Assembly: GCA_937864195.1 (NCBI GenBank)
Contig: CALMJG010000194.1
Span: 1 to 47,750, forward strand
Source: an uncultured Novosphingobium sp.
Lineage (GTDB): Bacteria; Pseudomonadota; Alphaproteobacteria; Sphingomonadales; Sphingomonadaceae
Direction of reading: 5' to 3'
DNA length: 47,750 bases
Below the pieces are notes generated by a model. The model saw only the letters and a program-made list of their open reading frames with translations. It had not been told where the DNA came from and did not search any database. A program made the translations under genes and the position numbers. The number at the start of each line of letters is the position of its first letter. The first letter of the stretch is position 1. Shown here in pieces: positions 9,739 through 18,115 of the stretch.

Positions 9739-9772
9739 AAAAAGCGGGGGCCGCCCGGATGGGCGGGCCCCC
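9739..9772 (-). terminator. Rho-independent terminator after the TonB-receptor pair
   Basis: Read on the minus strand, a GC-rich stem (9772-9761 with 9756-9746, loop ATCC, one bulged base) is followed by GCTTTTTC. It stands 38 bases after the receptor stop codon and just before the hydrolase gene. Confidence 0.8.
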
Positions 9773-9809
9773 TAGTTTCCGCAGGAAGGCGTCAGCCCGA
9801 ACACCCGGG

Positions 9810-12233
9810 TCAGTACTTGACCCGGAATTCCAGACCAAAGGTGCGAGGGTTGATGACGGTCTGCTTGTAGTACCGCAGCACCACGCCATCGTTGAGGCCG
9901 ACGCGCGAACGGTCGTTGGCGACCGTGGCGACGGCGTACTTGTCGAAGATGTTGTTCGCCCACAGGCCTACGCTGAAGCTGTCGGTCTCGTAGGTCACCG
10001 AGGCGCGGTTCAGGACATAGCCCGGCAGCTTGTCGCCGTAGGCGCGGTCCCATCCGAGCCGGGTGACGACATCGCCGCGATAGGTCGCGGTCCAGTTGGC
10101 GATGATGCTCCCCGCCCTGAACGGAGCGGTGTAGGTAATCCCCAGGCTGCCGCTGTTCTTGGCAGAGCCGGGCAGGCGATCCCCGGCCAGAGCGTCGAGC
10201 TTGATCGGCGCGCTGGGATAGACCCCGGCCGGACTGTTGACCGGGATATTGCCGGGCACGTTCTCGGTCAGCTTGGCATCGACGTAGGAATAGGTGCCCT
10301 GGATCGCCAGCTGCGGGATCGGCTTGAACTGGAACGAAGTCTCGAACCCTTGCGACTTGGCCTTGCCGCCGTTCACCTTGATCCCGACGATGCCGTTCAG
10401 CGTGGCCGAGTTGACCTGGATGCCGTCCCATTTGATCTGGAAGACGTTGAAGTTGAAGGTCAGCTTGCGATCGAGGAATTGCGTCCGGATGCCGATCTCG
10501 GCGTTCCTGGTGGTGTCCGGACCATACTGGATCTCGTTCGGCAGGCCGCAGGGCAACTGGTCGTTGTTGATGTTGTCGCCGTCGGGATCGTTGGGCAGGG
10601 GAGTGGGACAGGGCGCGACGCTGTTCGGCCCGCCGATGCGATAGCCCTTGCTGTAGGTCGCATAGAGCATGATGTCGGGGGTGACGTTGTAGGAGGTATT
10701 GCCCTTCCACACCCAGCCGGACTTGTTCGCGGTGCCACCAGCTGCGGGCAAATCGTAGGGGCTGACGGGGAAGCCGGGGATCAGTGGAACGGTCAGGTTG
10801 CCCTTGATGTCGGAATTATAGCCGAAGTAGCGTGCGCCCGCCGTGACCTGCCATTCGGGCGTCACGCGATAGGTGCCTTCGCCAAACACCGCCTTTTCTG
10901 TGACCTTCGAGGTTACGTAGGAAGCATATTCCACCTCGTTCGGATTGGTGACCAGATCGACCCAGGGGTGGCCGGGAACGTGCTCGATGTAGTCACGCTG
11001 GCGCTTCTGCTGGTTATAGAACCCGCCGAGCACCCAGCTGAACGGGCCGCCGTGGCGCGAGACGAAGCGGATTTCCTGATTGAACTGCTTGCGGCGATCG
11101 TCGCTCTCGTTCCAGCTCGAGAAGGCCGGAAAGGCCTCGTAGCCGTAGTCGAGGTCGAGCAGCAGGTCGGTATTGTCGGTCCGGTTGCGCGCCCGCACAT
11201 CGGTATAGGCGGTGGTCGAGACGAGATCGACGAAGTCCGCGATGTTGGCGTTGACCTCCATGCTGGCCAGGTGGGCGCGGCGGTTGACCGGTTCGCTGTA
11301 GCGTGCGGCGCTTTCATACCTGTCCGTGCCCAGCACGCCGTCGCTGTTGTATTGGCCGCCCTCGGTCCTGGTCTGCTGATAGGCGTAGGTGAAGTTGACC
11401 TTCAGGTCTTCGCTGAACTGGACGAGCAATTGATTGCGAGTGGTGAAGGTCCGCTCGAAATTGAGGTCGTCGCCGCGATAGAAATTGGCCGCATAGGCCG
11501 CCGGGGTCACGCTTGCGGGGCCGCTCGGCTGGGGGAGCGACACTCCGGGCGTCTGGAGCAGCAGCGGGTAATCGATGAACCCGGGATCGTAAAAATAACC
11601 CGTGGCGGAGCGGAAGGCGATGTGATCCCGCACGATCGGGACATTGATCACGCCATCGGCCTGGTAGCCGGCCTTGCTGCCGTGCGTCTTGCCGAAGACC
11701 CGCCCGTGAACCTCGCCTTCGAACCTGTCGAGATTGGGGCGGTTCGGAATGTTGCGGATCGCGCCGGCCAGCGTGCCGAGGCCATAGAGCGTGCCCTGGG
11801 GGCCGAGCAGGGTCTCGACCCGCGCGATGTCGAGCAGCTTGAAATCGTAGTAGAGCGGAACCTCGCCCAGATAGACGCCCAGCGAGTCGTCGTAGTTGTT
11901 GCCGGACGTGTCAGAATCGGAGGCATTGAGGCCGCGCAGGACGATCGTACCGGACGAACCGGGGCCGGTATCCGAAATGGTCATGCCGGGAGTGAAGTCG
12001 GCCAGGTCGCGGACGTCGTCGATCCGCTGCCGCTCCAGCTGCTCGCTGCCCACGGCGCTGATGTTGATCGGGACATTCTGGAGCGAGGTGGCGCGGCGGG
12101 TGGCGGTCACCACGATTGCCTCGCCTTCGCTGCCTGCTTCGTCAGCGGGGGCGGCGTCCTGCGCGAAGGCTGGAGTTATTCCGGCGCCCATCAGCATGGT
12201 TGCGCAAAGCAGAGTGTTTCGAACAACTTTCAT
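9810..12233 (-). CDS. TonB-dependent receptor, downstream member of a tandem pair
   Basis: The product is an 807-residue outer-membrane receptor. It has a signal peptide (CATMLMGAGITPAFAQ), a TonB-box-like AIVVTATRRATSLQNVPINI, a plug domain with IARVETLLGPQGTLYG, and a barrel ending in FRVKY. The start at 12233 has GGAG six bases upstream. It is clearly a sister of the receptor encoded at 12320-14800: N-terminus, plug, WVLGGFYN strand and C-terminal region match along the whole length. This implies tandem duplication followed by divergence, perhaps to recognise related ligands. The pair lies divergent to a guanidine/urea-type ABC operon, so the ligand may be a nitrogen-rich compound too large for porins; that is inference. 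Confidence 0.93.
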   Translation of the reverse strand: MKVVRNTLLCATMLMGAGITPAFAQDAAPADEAGSEGEAIVVTATRRATSLQNVPINISAVGSEQLERQRIDDVRDLADFTPGMTISDTGPGSSGTIVLRGLNASDSDTSGNNYDDSLGVYLGEVPLYYDFKLLDIARVETLLGPQGTLYGLGTLAGAIRNIPNRPNLDRFEGEVHGRVFGKTHGSKAGYQADGVINVPIVRDHIAFRSATGYFYDPGFIDYPLLLQTPGVSLPQPSGPASVTPAAYAANFYRGDDLNFERTFTTRNQLLVQFSEDLKVNFTYAYQQTRTEGGQYNSDGVLGTDRYESAARYSEPVNRRAHLASMEVNANIADFVDLVSTTAYTDVRARNRTDNTDLLLDLDYGYEAFPAFSSWNESDDRRKQFNQEIRFVSRHGGPFSWVLGGFYNQQKRQRDYIEHVPGHPWVDLVTNPNEVEYASYVTSKVTEKAVFGEGTYRVTPEWQVTAGARYFGYNSDIKGNLTVPLIPGFPVSPYDLPAAGGTANKSGWVWKGNTSYNVTPDIMLYATYSKGYRIGGPNSVAPCPTPLPNDPDGDNINNDQLPCGLPNEIQYGPDTTRNAEIGIRTQFLDRKLTFNFNVFQIKWDGIQVNSATLNGIVGIKVNGGKAKSQGFETSFQFKPIPQLAIQGTYSYVDAKLTENVPGNIPVNSPAGVYPSAPIKLDALAGDRLPGSAKNSGSLGITYTAPFRAGSIIANWTATYRGDVVTRLGWDRAYGDKLPGYVLNRASVTYETDSFSVGLWANNIFDKYAVATVANDRSRVGLNDGVVLRYYKQTVINPRTFGLEFRVKY

Positions 12234-12274
12234 AAGTCACTCCAGGCGGTTGCTGTTGTCGTTGTTCCTGGTGA

Positions 12275-12314
12275 CGGCGACGGGGCCTCGTCCGGAGACG
12301 AACCCCCGTCGCCG
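12275..12314. other. Strong hairpin between the two TonB-receptor genes
   Basis: An 11-bp perfect stem (12275-12285 with 12304-12314) encloses an 18-base loop that can form a small inner hairpin. No T-run follows on the minus strand. It is more likely an attenuator or an mRNA-stabilising element between the receptor genes than a full terminator. Confidence 0.55.
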
Positions 12315-12319
12315 ACCGG

Positions 12320-14800
12320 TCAATAGTGGAAGCGGAAATCGATCCCGACGCGCCGCGGGGTCAGGATGGACTGGCCGTAGTAGCGCTCGACGATGCCCCT
12401 GCGGACCTGATTGAACGAAGAGATGTCATTGTTGATGCCCGTGATGGCGTACTTGTCGAAGATGTTGTCGGCGAAGATGCCCAGGTCAAAGTGCTCGGCG
12501 TGATAGGTGATCGAGGCACGGTGGGTGATGTAGTCCGGGATGACCTCGCCGTTGCCGCGCAGGCCGATGCGGGAATAGACGTCGCCCTTGTAGGTGGTCG
12601 CCCAATTCGCCTCGATCTCCGCACCGTTGCCCAGTTCGTGGGTATAGGTCAGCTGCGCGCTGGCCGCGTGTCTGGACGATCCGGGCAGGCGATCCCCGGC
12701 GAAGGCGTCGTAGGAAACACCCTGGCTGACGACGAGGCGCGGCGCATTGGCGGTCAGTTGGGCGTCCGTATAGGAATAGGTCCCCTGGAACGTCAGGTTG
12801 GGCGTGATCTTCAGCCGGGCGGTGAATTCGGCTCCCTTGGAGACCGCGCTGCTGCCATTCACCGTAATGCCCACTGCGCCGTTGACCGTCCGCGAAGGCA
12901 CCTGGAGGCCGCTCCACTTCACGTGGTAGATCGATCCCGTCAGTTGCAGGCGCCGATCGAACAGCGAGGCGCGGGCGCCCAGTTCGATGTTGCGCGTCTT
13001 GTCGGGCTGATAGGCAAGCTCGGTCGGCAAGGCGCAGACGTTCTGGCCTGCGGGCAGCGGGATGATGCACGGTGCGACGCGGTTGACGTTGCCGGTGCGA
13101 TAGCCCTTGCTGTACGTGAAGTAGACCAGCAGATCGTCATTGAACTTGTACGAGGTATTGGCTTTCCACACGAGGCCGTCGGCCTGCGTCGATCCGGACC
13201 GCACCCGGCTCGGCACGATCTGGGCCAGGGGGTAGGGGGTACGGGTCTGGCCGCCGCCGGTCAGCGGCGTGTCGGTGCCGCCCTCGGCGAAAGCGTCGTA
13301 TTTGAAATAGCGAAGGCCGCCGGTCACCTGCCACGCGTCGGTGATCTTGAACGTGCCCTCGCCGTAGATGGCCTTTTCGCGGATCTGGGTGTTGACGAAC
13401 GAGATGTATTCGAGATCGTCGGGGCGGTTGATTGCCGGGCGGGGCAGGCCGGTGCTGGGGTTGATCGTCCCGGCACGGGTGGTGTTGTACCAGGCGACGT
13501 AGCCCGGCAGGACTTCCTTGCCGTTCGATCCCGTCCGCATGTTGTTGTAGAAGCCGCCGATCACCCAGCTGAACGGCCCGCCATGGCTGGAGACCACGCG
13601 CAGCTCTGCATTGAACTGCTTCGAGATGTTGCGTGACTGGGTGTAGGCCGAATAGTTGGGGAACTGCTCGTAGCCGTAGTTGAGGTCGAGCAGCAGGTCG
13701 GTCTGGTCGCCGAACGTGTCGGTCGTCTGCTTGGTCCAGGCCGCGGTCCCGACCACCTGGGCGAAGCCCAGGCTGAGATTGGCTTCCGCGGCGAAGAGGT
13801 CGGAAACCCGCTTGGCGGGCTCCTGGTAGCGCTTGGACGATTCATATGGCCCGGTCCCCAGCACGCCAGCCTGGACCGACTGCGAACCGCCGGTCTCGGT
13901 CTGCTGGTGGGCATAGGTCAGGTACAGCTTCGCGTCGGGATTCAGCTCCAGCAGCAGCTGGTTGCGCGTGGAGAAAGTGCGTTCGTAGTTGAGGTCCTTC
14001 TTGGAATAGAAGTTCGCCGCCTGCTGGGCCGGAGTGCCCAGGCCGGCCTGGGCCGCCGTGGTGCCGCGCACCGGCTGGGGGTTGGAGACGCCCGGCTGGA
14101 GCAGCAGGTAGTTGTAGTCGATGAAGCCCGGGTTGTCGTAGTAGCCGACGACCGTGCGGAAGCCGATGTGGTCTTGCACGATCGGCACGTTGATCGTCAC
14201 GTCGCCGTTCACGCCCGGAGAGCCGCTATGCGATTCCCCGAAGGCGCGGACATGGGCGTTGATCGACCAGTCGTCGGTGCCGGGGCGGTTGGGCATGTAG
14301 CGGATCGCCCCCGACAGCGTGCCCAGGCCGTAGAGTGTCCCCTGCGGCCCCTGGAGCACTTCGACGCGGTTGATGTCGAGCAGCTTGAAGTCGAGATAGA
14401 GCGGGACTTCGCCGAGATAGACCCCGACCGCGCTGTTGGAGTTGGAATTGCCGCTGGCGTCCGACGAGGAGATGCCGCGCATGATGATGTTGCCGGCGGA
14501 GCGGGGGCCGGTCTCGGCCACGGTGAGGCCGGGGGTGAAGGCGGCGAGGCCCTTGACGTCGTCGATCCGCTGCCTGGTCAGTTCGGCGGTGCCGATCGCG
14601 CTGATGTTGATCGGTGCGTCCTGCAGGCTGGTTGCGCGGCGCGTGGCGGTCACGACGATTGCGCCGGCGTCGTCCGCACCGGTGTCTTCGGCATCGGCTG
14701 CGGCGCCTTCGGGGGCTGCATCCTGCGCCAATGCAATGGTCGTGGTGCAAGCGCCCATCAGCATGGTCGCGCAAAGCAAGGTGTGGCGAATCAATTTCAT
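12320..14800 (-). CDS. TonB-dependent receptor, upstream member of a tandem pair
   Basis: The product is an 826-residue outer-membrane receptor. It has a signal peptide (LCATMLMGACTTTIALAQ), a TonB-box-like AIVVTATRRATSLQDAPINI, the plug motif INRVEVLQGPQGTLYG and a barrel ending in DFRFHY. The ATG at 14800 is preferred over GTG at 14806: the local context GAAGTGACT before the ATG mirrors the GGAGTGACTT before the start of its sister gene. It is the first gene of the minus-strand block. Its upstream region (14801-15387) is shared with the divergent ABC operon and contains a NikR-type palindrome at 14975-15002, 175 bases before the start. Control by the NikR-like regulator encoded at 18108 is therefore likely, but inferred. 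Confidence 0.93.
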   Translation of the reverse strand: MKLIRHTLLCATMLMGACTTTIALAQDAAPEGAAADAEDTGADDAGAIVVTATRRATSLQDAPINISAIGTAELTRQRIDDVKGLAAFTPGLTVAETGPRSAGNIIMRGISSSDASGNSNSNSAVGVYLGEVPLYLDFKLLDINRVEVLQGPQGTLYGLGTLSGAIRYMPNRPGTDDWSINAHVRAFGESHSGSPGVNGDVTINVPIVQDHIGFRTVVGYYDNPGFIDYNYLLLQPGVSNPQPVRGTTAAQAGLGTPAQQAANFYSKKDLNYERTFSTRNQLLLELNPDAKLYLTYAHQQTETGGSQSVQAGVLGTGPYESSKRYQEPAKRVSDLFAAEANLSLGFAQVVGTAAWTKQTTDTFGDQTDLLLDLNYGYEQFPNYSAYTQSRNISKQFNAELRVVSSHGGPFSWVIGGFYNNMRTGSNGKEVLPGYVAWYNTTRAGTINPSTGLPRPAINRPDDLEYISFVNTQIREKAIYGEGTFKITDAWQVTGGLRYFKYDAFAEGGTDTPLTGGGQTRTPYPLAQIVPSRVRSGSTQADGLVWKANTSYKFNDDLLVYFTYSKGYRTGNVNRVAPCIIPLPAGQNVCALPTELAYQPDKTRNIELGARASLFDRRLQLTGSIYHVKWSGLQVPSRTVNGAVGITVNGSSAVSKGAEFTARLKITPNLTFQGTYSYTDAQLTANAPRLVVSQGVSYDAFAGDRLPGSSRHAASAQLTYTHELGNGAEIEANWATTYKGDVYSRIGLRGNGEVIPDYITHRASITYHAEHFDLGIFADNIFDKYAITGINNDISSFNQVRRGIVERYYGQSILTPRRVGIDFRFHY

Positions 14801-14974
14801 AGTCACTTCGACCCCTGTCCTGTTCGGCCCGTCGTCAGCGACACCCTCCCCGTTGACGCTCTGGCCAGGCCGGCGCCTTGCCGACCGCGTCGCGGCCGGA
14901 ATGCCGGGATCCCCGGCGCTGTCGTATCTGTCGTGTCGTCCCCGCCGGATACGGCGATGAAGAGCAGGCTATGG

Positions 14975-15002
14975 ATATTACCTAAATCGTCAAGCGTAAT
15001 AT
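14975..15002. promoter_or_regulatory. NikR-type operator candidate A (ATATTA-N16-TAATAT)
   Basis: A perfect 6-bp inverted repeat has a 16-base spacer. The E. coli NikR operator is GTATGA-N16-TCATAC, with the same half-site length and spacing. Site B at 15302 has the same spacing and nearly the same half-sites. It lies on the TonB-receptor side of the divergent region. Confidence 0.65.
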
Positions 15003-15049
15003 TTGTGCACTTGCTCAGTATGAAGCCGATCTATGCTGCAGTGCACAAA
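15002..15049. promoter_or_regulatory. TTTGTGCAC-N30-GTGCACAAA inverted pair
   Basis: Nine-base perfect inverted copies at 15002-15010 and 15041-15049, each with the self-palindrome GTGCAC, directly abut operator candidate A. The pair could bind a second regulator with two dimers; none is identified. Confidence 0.4.
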
Positions 15050-15301
15050 ATGGCCGTTTTCCAAACGGAAGCATTTCAGGCTCAGGTTGCTGGACCGCCA
15101 GACGAAGCGTGCTGCTTCATACGGCCAGGCGAATCACCAGGCCCGAATCGCGAATCGCACTATGCCACGATCTGATGACAGCGCTTATCGGCTGAGATTG
15201 CTGCTATTTTAGGCAGTTGCCGCTTTCTTGTGCAGATCGTTGGGCAATCGCAGGCAGGGCGTTCCGGCGCGCGATTCCGCAGCAGGCCTATGACCGCCTT
15301 G

Positions 15302-15329
15302 GTATTACATAGACCGCGATAGGTAATAT
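15302..15329. promoter_or_regulatory. NikR-type operator candidate B (GTATTA-N16-TAATAT)
   Basis: Half-sites at 15302-15307 and 15324-15329 with a 16-base spacer match site A in spacing and share several internal bases. It ends 58 bases before the start codon of the ABC operon and three bases before a possible -35 box (TTGATG). A bound regulator there could either block or recruit RNA polymerase. Confidence 0.7.
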
Positions 15330-15387
15330 TTTTTGATGGACACGGCTGCCGACTCTGGCATGCTGCACTGCGAAAGGGGATCGAATC

Positions 15388-16482
15388 ATGATCGGGTCGC
15401 TAAGTGCATTTCGGTTCAAGTCTGGCAGGGTTGCACTGATCGCGGGGGCCCTGATGATGGCCTCGTGCAGCAACAAGCCGGAGGCTCCCGCGCAGGCCAG
15501 GACCGAGTTCAACATCGGCTGGTCGATCTACGCCGGGTGGATGCCCTGGCCCTATGCCCAGCAAGCCGGCATCGTGAAGAAGTGGGCCGACAAGTACGGC
15601 ATCAAGATCAACGTGGTCCAGGTCAACGACTACGTGGAATCGGTGAACCAGTACGCCGCCGGCAAGTTCGACGGCGTTACCGTCGCCAACATGGATGCCC
15701 TGACGATCCCCGCGGCGGGGGGCAAGGACACCAGCGCGATCATCGTCGGCGACTATTCGAACGGCAACGACGGTATCGTGCTCAAGGGGGCCGACCAGCT
15801 TGCTGCGATCAGGGGCCGCCAAGTCTATCTCGTCGAGCTTTCAGTGTCGCACTACCTGCTCGCGCGCGGCCTGGAAAAGTCCGGTCTGAAGCCGACCGAC
15901 GTCAAGACGATCAATACGTCGGATGCGGATATCGTGGCGGCCTTCGGCAGCCCCGAAGCCAATGCCGCGGTGGCCTGGAACCCGCAGCTTTCGGAGATGA
16001 AGCGCCAGGCGGGCGCCAGGCAGGTGTTCAGTTCCGCCCAGATCCCGGGTGAAATTCTCGACCTCCTGGTCGTCGATACCGCCACGCTCAAGGCCAACCC
16101 GAACCTCGGCAAGGCGCTGGCAGGCATCTGGTACGAGACCGTTGCGCTCATGCAGCGCCAGGACGCGCAAGGGAAAGCGGCGCGCGCGGCGATGGCCAAG
16201 CTGTCAGGGGCGACGCCGGAGAACTTCGACAGTCAGCTGTCGACGACCTTCCTCTATTCCGATCCCAAGGCCGCCGTCGCGGCAACCTCCGCGCCGCAAC
16301 TGATGACCACGATGAAGCTGGTCCGTGATTTCAGCTTCTCCAAGGGCCTGTTCAAGGGCGCGGCCAATGCCGATGCGGTGGGCATGTCGTTCCCCGGCGG
16401 CAAGGTGCTGGGTGATCCGGCGCGGGTGACGCTGCGCTTCGACGAGACATTCATGAAACTCGCCGCCGACGGCAAGCTCTGA
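15388..16482 (+). CDS. ABC transporter substrate-binding lipoprotein, urea-carboxylase-associated type
   Basis: The product is a 364-residue NitT/TauT-like solute-binding protein. The N-terminus is a lipoprotein signal (VALIAGALMMASCSNKPE, lipid on the Cys), so it is anchored in the periplasm on the inner membrane. The mature part begins with FNIGWSIYAGWMPWPYAQQ and has VNQYAAGKFDGVTVANMDAL, typical for the group of binding proteins encoded next to urea carboxylase and DUF1989 genes. It would capture guanidine or a related small nitrogen compound for the permease and ATPase that follow. The start at 15388 has AGGGG eight bases upstream. It is the first gene of an operon running to 26358, preceded by NikR-type operator B. 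Confidence 0.88.
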   Translation: MIGSLSAFRFKSGRVALIAGALMMASCSNKPEAPAQARTEFNIGWSIYAGWMPWPYAQQAGIVKKWADKYGIKINVVQVNDYVESVNQYAAGKFDGVTVANMDALTIPAAGGKDTSAIIVGDYSNGNDGIVLKGADQLAAIRGRQVYLVELSVSHYLLARGLEKSGLKPTDVKTINTSDADIVAAFGSPEANAAVAWNPQLSEMKRQAGARQVFSSAQIPGEILDLLVVDTATLKANPNLGKALAGIWYETVALMQRQDAQGKAARAAMAKLSGATPENFDSQLSTTFLYSDPKAAVAATSAPQLMTTMKLVRDFSFSKGLFKGAANADAVGMSFPGGKVLGDPARVTLRFDETFMKLAADGKL

Positions 16483-16523
16483 GCCGCCGCCCGATCCGAC
16501 CTTCAGCAAGGTGATGTGACGAA

Positions 16524-17339
16524 ATGCGTTGGGTGAACCGCCAAGTCCGGCGGAGCGACGCGATCCTCCTGGGTTCGCTGCCGATCCTGCTGCTGGTCCT
16601 TCTATACCTGTTCCTGGCCGCGCAGCGTCACGCCGCGAACCCGGCGGACAAGATCCTCCCCTTGCCGGGCGGGATGGCGCAGGCGATGTCGGCGCTGCTC
16701 TTCCAGCCCGACCAGCTGACCGGCCAACTGCTGTTCTGGGCCGATACCCTGGCCAGTCTGGAGCGGCTCGGGCTTGGGCTTGGCATCGCAACCCTTGCCG
16801 CCTTGCTTGTCGGCCTGGTCCTGGGGGTGCTGCCGCCGGTCCGCGCGACCTTCGGCCCGCTGGTGACCGGCATCGCGGTCATTCCGCCGATCGCCCTGCT
16901 GCCCATCCTGTTCATCGCCCTGGGCCTTGGCGAAACCGCCAAAGTCGCGCTGATCGTCATCGGTATCGCTCCCGTCATGGTCCGGGACATTGCCGCGCAC
17001 GTTGGCGGCCTGCCGCGTGAGCAGATCGTCAAGGCGCAGACCCTGGGGGCAAGCTCCTGGCAGATCATGATCCGCGTCGCCCTGCCGCAGGCCATGCCGC
17101 AGCTGCTCCACGCGATGCGGCTGGCTCTGGGCCCGGCCTGGGTGTTCCTGATTTCGGCCGAGGCGATCGCCTCGGACGTCGGGCTTGGCTACCGGATATT
17201 CCTGGTCCGCCGCTATCTCGCGATGGACGTGATCATTCCCTACGTGGCGTGGATCGCGATCCAGGCGATCGTGATCGACCTGGCGCTCACCCGGCTCAGC
17301 CGGCGCGCGTTCCCCTGGGCACATGGAGCAGGTCATTGA
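16524..17339 (+). CDS. ABC transporter permease, NitT/TauT family
   Basis: The product is a 271-residue inner-membrane protein with about six hydrophobic segments. The cytoplasmic EAA loop that docks the ATPase is visible as LPREQIVKAQTLGASSWQIMI around residue 165-185. It would form the channel (as a homodimer) for the ligand delivered by the upstream lipoprotein. The ATG at 16524 follows the previous stop by 41 bases. Its stop codon overlaps the TTG start of the ATPase gene (TTGA), which suggests translational coupling. Substrate assignment rests on the operon, not on the permease itself. Confidence 0.9.
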   Translation: MRWVNRQVRRSDAILLGSLPILLLVLLYLFLAAQRHAANPADKILPLPGGMAQAMSALLFQPDQLTGQLLFWADTLASLERLGLGLGIATLAALLVGLVLGVLPPVRATFGPLVTGIAVIPPIALLPILFIALGLGETAKVALIVIGIAPVMVRDIAAHVGGLPREQIVKAQTLGASSWQIMIRVALPQAMPQLLHAMRLALGPAWVFLISAEAIASDVGLGYRIFLVRRYLAMDVIIPYVAWIAIQAIVIDLALTRLSRRAFPWAHGAGH

Positions 17340-18115
17340 GCGCGCTGCTTTCCTTGCGCAACGTCTGGGTCGAATACGGCGACAAGATCGTGCTCGAACG
17401 TGTGGACCTCGATATCGAGGCCGGGTCCTTCGTCTCGGTCATCGGGCCATCGGGCGCCGGCAAATCCAGCTTGCTGCGTCTGATCCTCGGTCAGGAAGCC
17501 CCGACCCGCGGCTCGATCCTGCTCGACGGCTCGCCGCTGACCCCCGAGTGCGGGCCTGACCGCGGCGTGGTGTTCCAGCGCTACTCGGTGTTCCCGCATC
17601 TTTCGGCGCTGCGCAACGTGGTCTTCGGGCTGGAGTGCGAGCAGGCGCCGTTCACCGCCCGGCTGTTTGGTTCGGCCCGCCGCAAGGCGCTCGCCGAGGC
17701 GACCGAGATGCTCAAGGCTGTCGGCCTTGGCGACAGCCTGCATCTTTATCCGGCGCAGCTTTCGGGCGGCATGCAGCAGCGCCTCGCGATCGCCCAGGCC
17801 CTGATCAAGCGCCCGCGCATCCTGTTGCTGGACGAGCCGTTCGGCGCTCTCGATCCGGGCATCCGCGCGGACATGCACCAGCTCATCACCCGGCTGTGGG
17901 AAGACTATTCGCTGACTATCGTCATGGTCACCCATGACATCAAGGAAGCCTTCAGCCTCGGCACGCGGGTGCTGGCGCTCGACAAGCGCCGGCACGATCC
18001 CCACGCGCCGCACCGCTTCGGCGCGACTGCCGTCTATGACATTCCGCTGCGCCGCGACGAGACTCCGCCAACCGAAGTTGTCCGCAGGATCGAGGAGAGG
18101 ATCGGACATGAGTGA
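17336..18115 (+). CDS. ABC transporter ATP-binding protein
   Basis: The product is a 259-residue cytoplasmic ATPase powering the importer. Walker A is GPSGAGKS (37-44), the signature is LSGGMQQR (142-149), Walker B is ILLLDEPFG (162-170), and the switch His lies in MVTHD (197-201). The start is probably the TTG at 17336, overlapping the permease stop, because the family N-terminus (LLSLRNVWVEYGDKIVL) begins right there and GGAG lies about eight bases upstream. An in-frame extension to 17249 would overlap the permease by 91 bases and has no similarity. The C-terminal tail overlaps the regulator start by eight bases (ATGAGTGA). Confidence 0.9.
   Translation: MSALLSLRNVWVEYGDKIVLERVDLDIEAGSFVSVIGPSGAGKSSLLRLILGQEAPTRGSILLDGSPLTPECGPDRGVVFQRYSVFPHLSALRNVVFGLECEQAPFTARLFGSARRKALAEATEMLKAVGLGDSLHLYPAQLSGGMQQRLAIAQALIKRPRILLLDEPFGALDPGIRADMHQLITRLWEDYSLTIVMVTHDIKEAFSLGTRVLALDKRRHDPHAPHRFGATAVYDIPLRRDETPPTEVVRRIEERIGHE

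Larger units (their letters stand above)
14801..15387. other. Divergent regulatory region, TonB receptors / ABC operon
   Basis: This 587-base stretch has no credible gene and separates two divergent transcription units. It is more AT-rich than its surroundings and holds two RTATTA-N16-TAATAT palindromes (14975-15002, 15302-15329) and one TTTGTGCAC inverted pair (15002-15049). TTGATG at 15333-15338, directly after the second palindrome, could be a -35 box, but no clear -10 partner is seen. No guanidine-I, -II or -III riboswitch core was recognised in the leader. Confidence 0.7.

Noticed and set aside
8496..12326. 1276-codon plus-strand open frame
   Set aside because: It runs antisense through the hydrolase and a TonB receptor, whose minus-strand products have full family signatures; composition is typical for an antisense frame.
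15180..15387. Possible guanidine-I (ykkC) riboswitch in the leader of the ABC operon
   Set aside because: A stretch near 15258-15285 (CAGGGCGTTCCGG) faintly recalls one conserved block, but the other hallmark blocks, such as CTGGTCCGAGAG, are absent.
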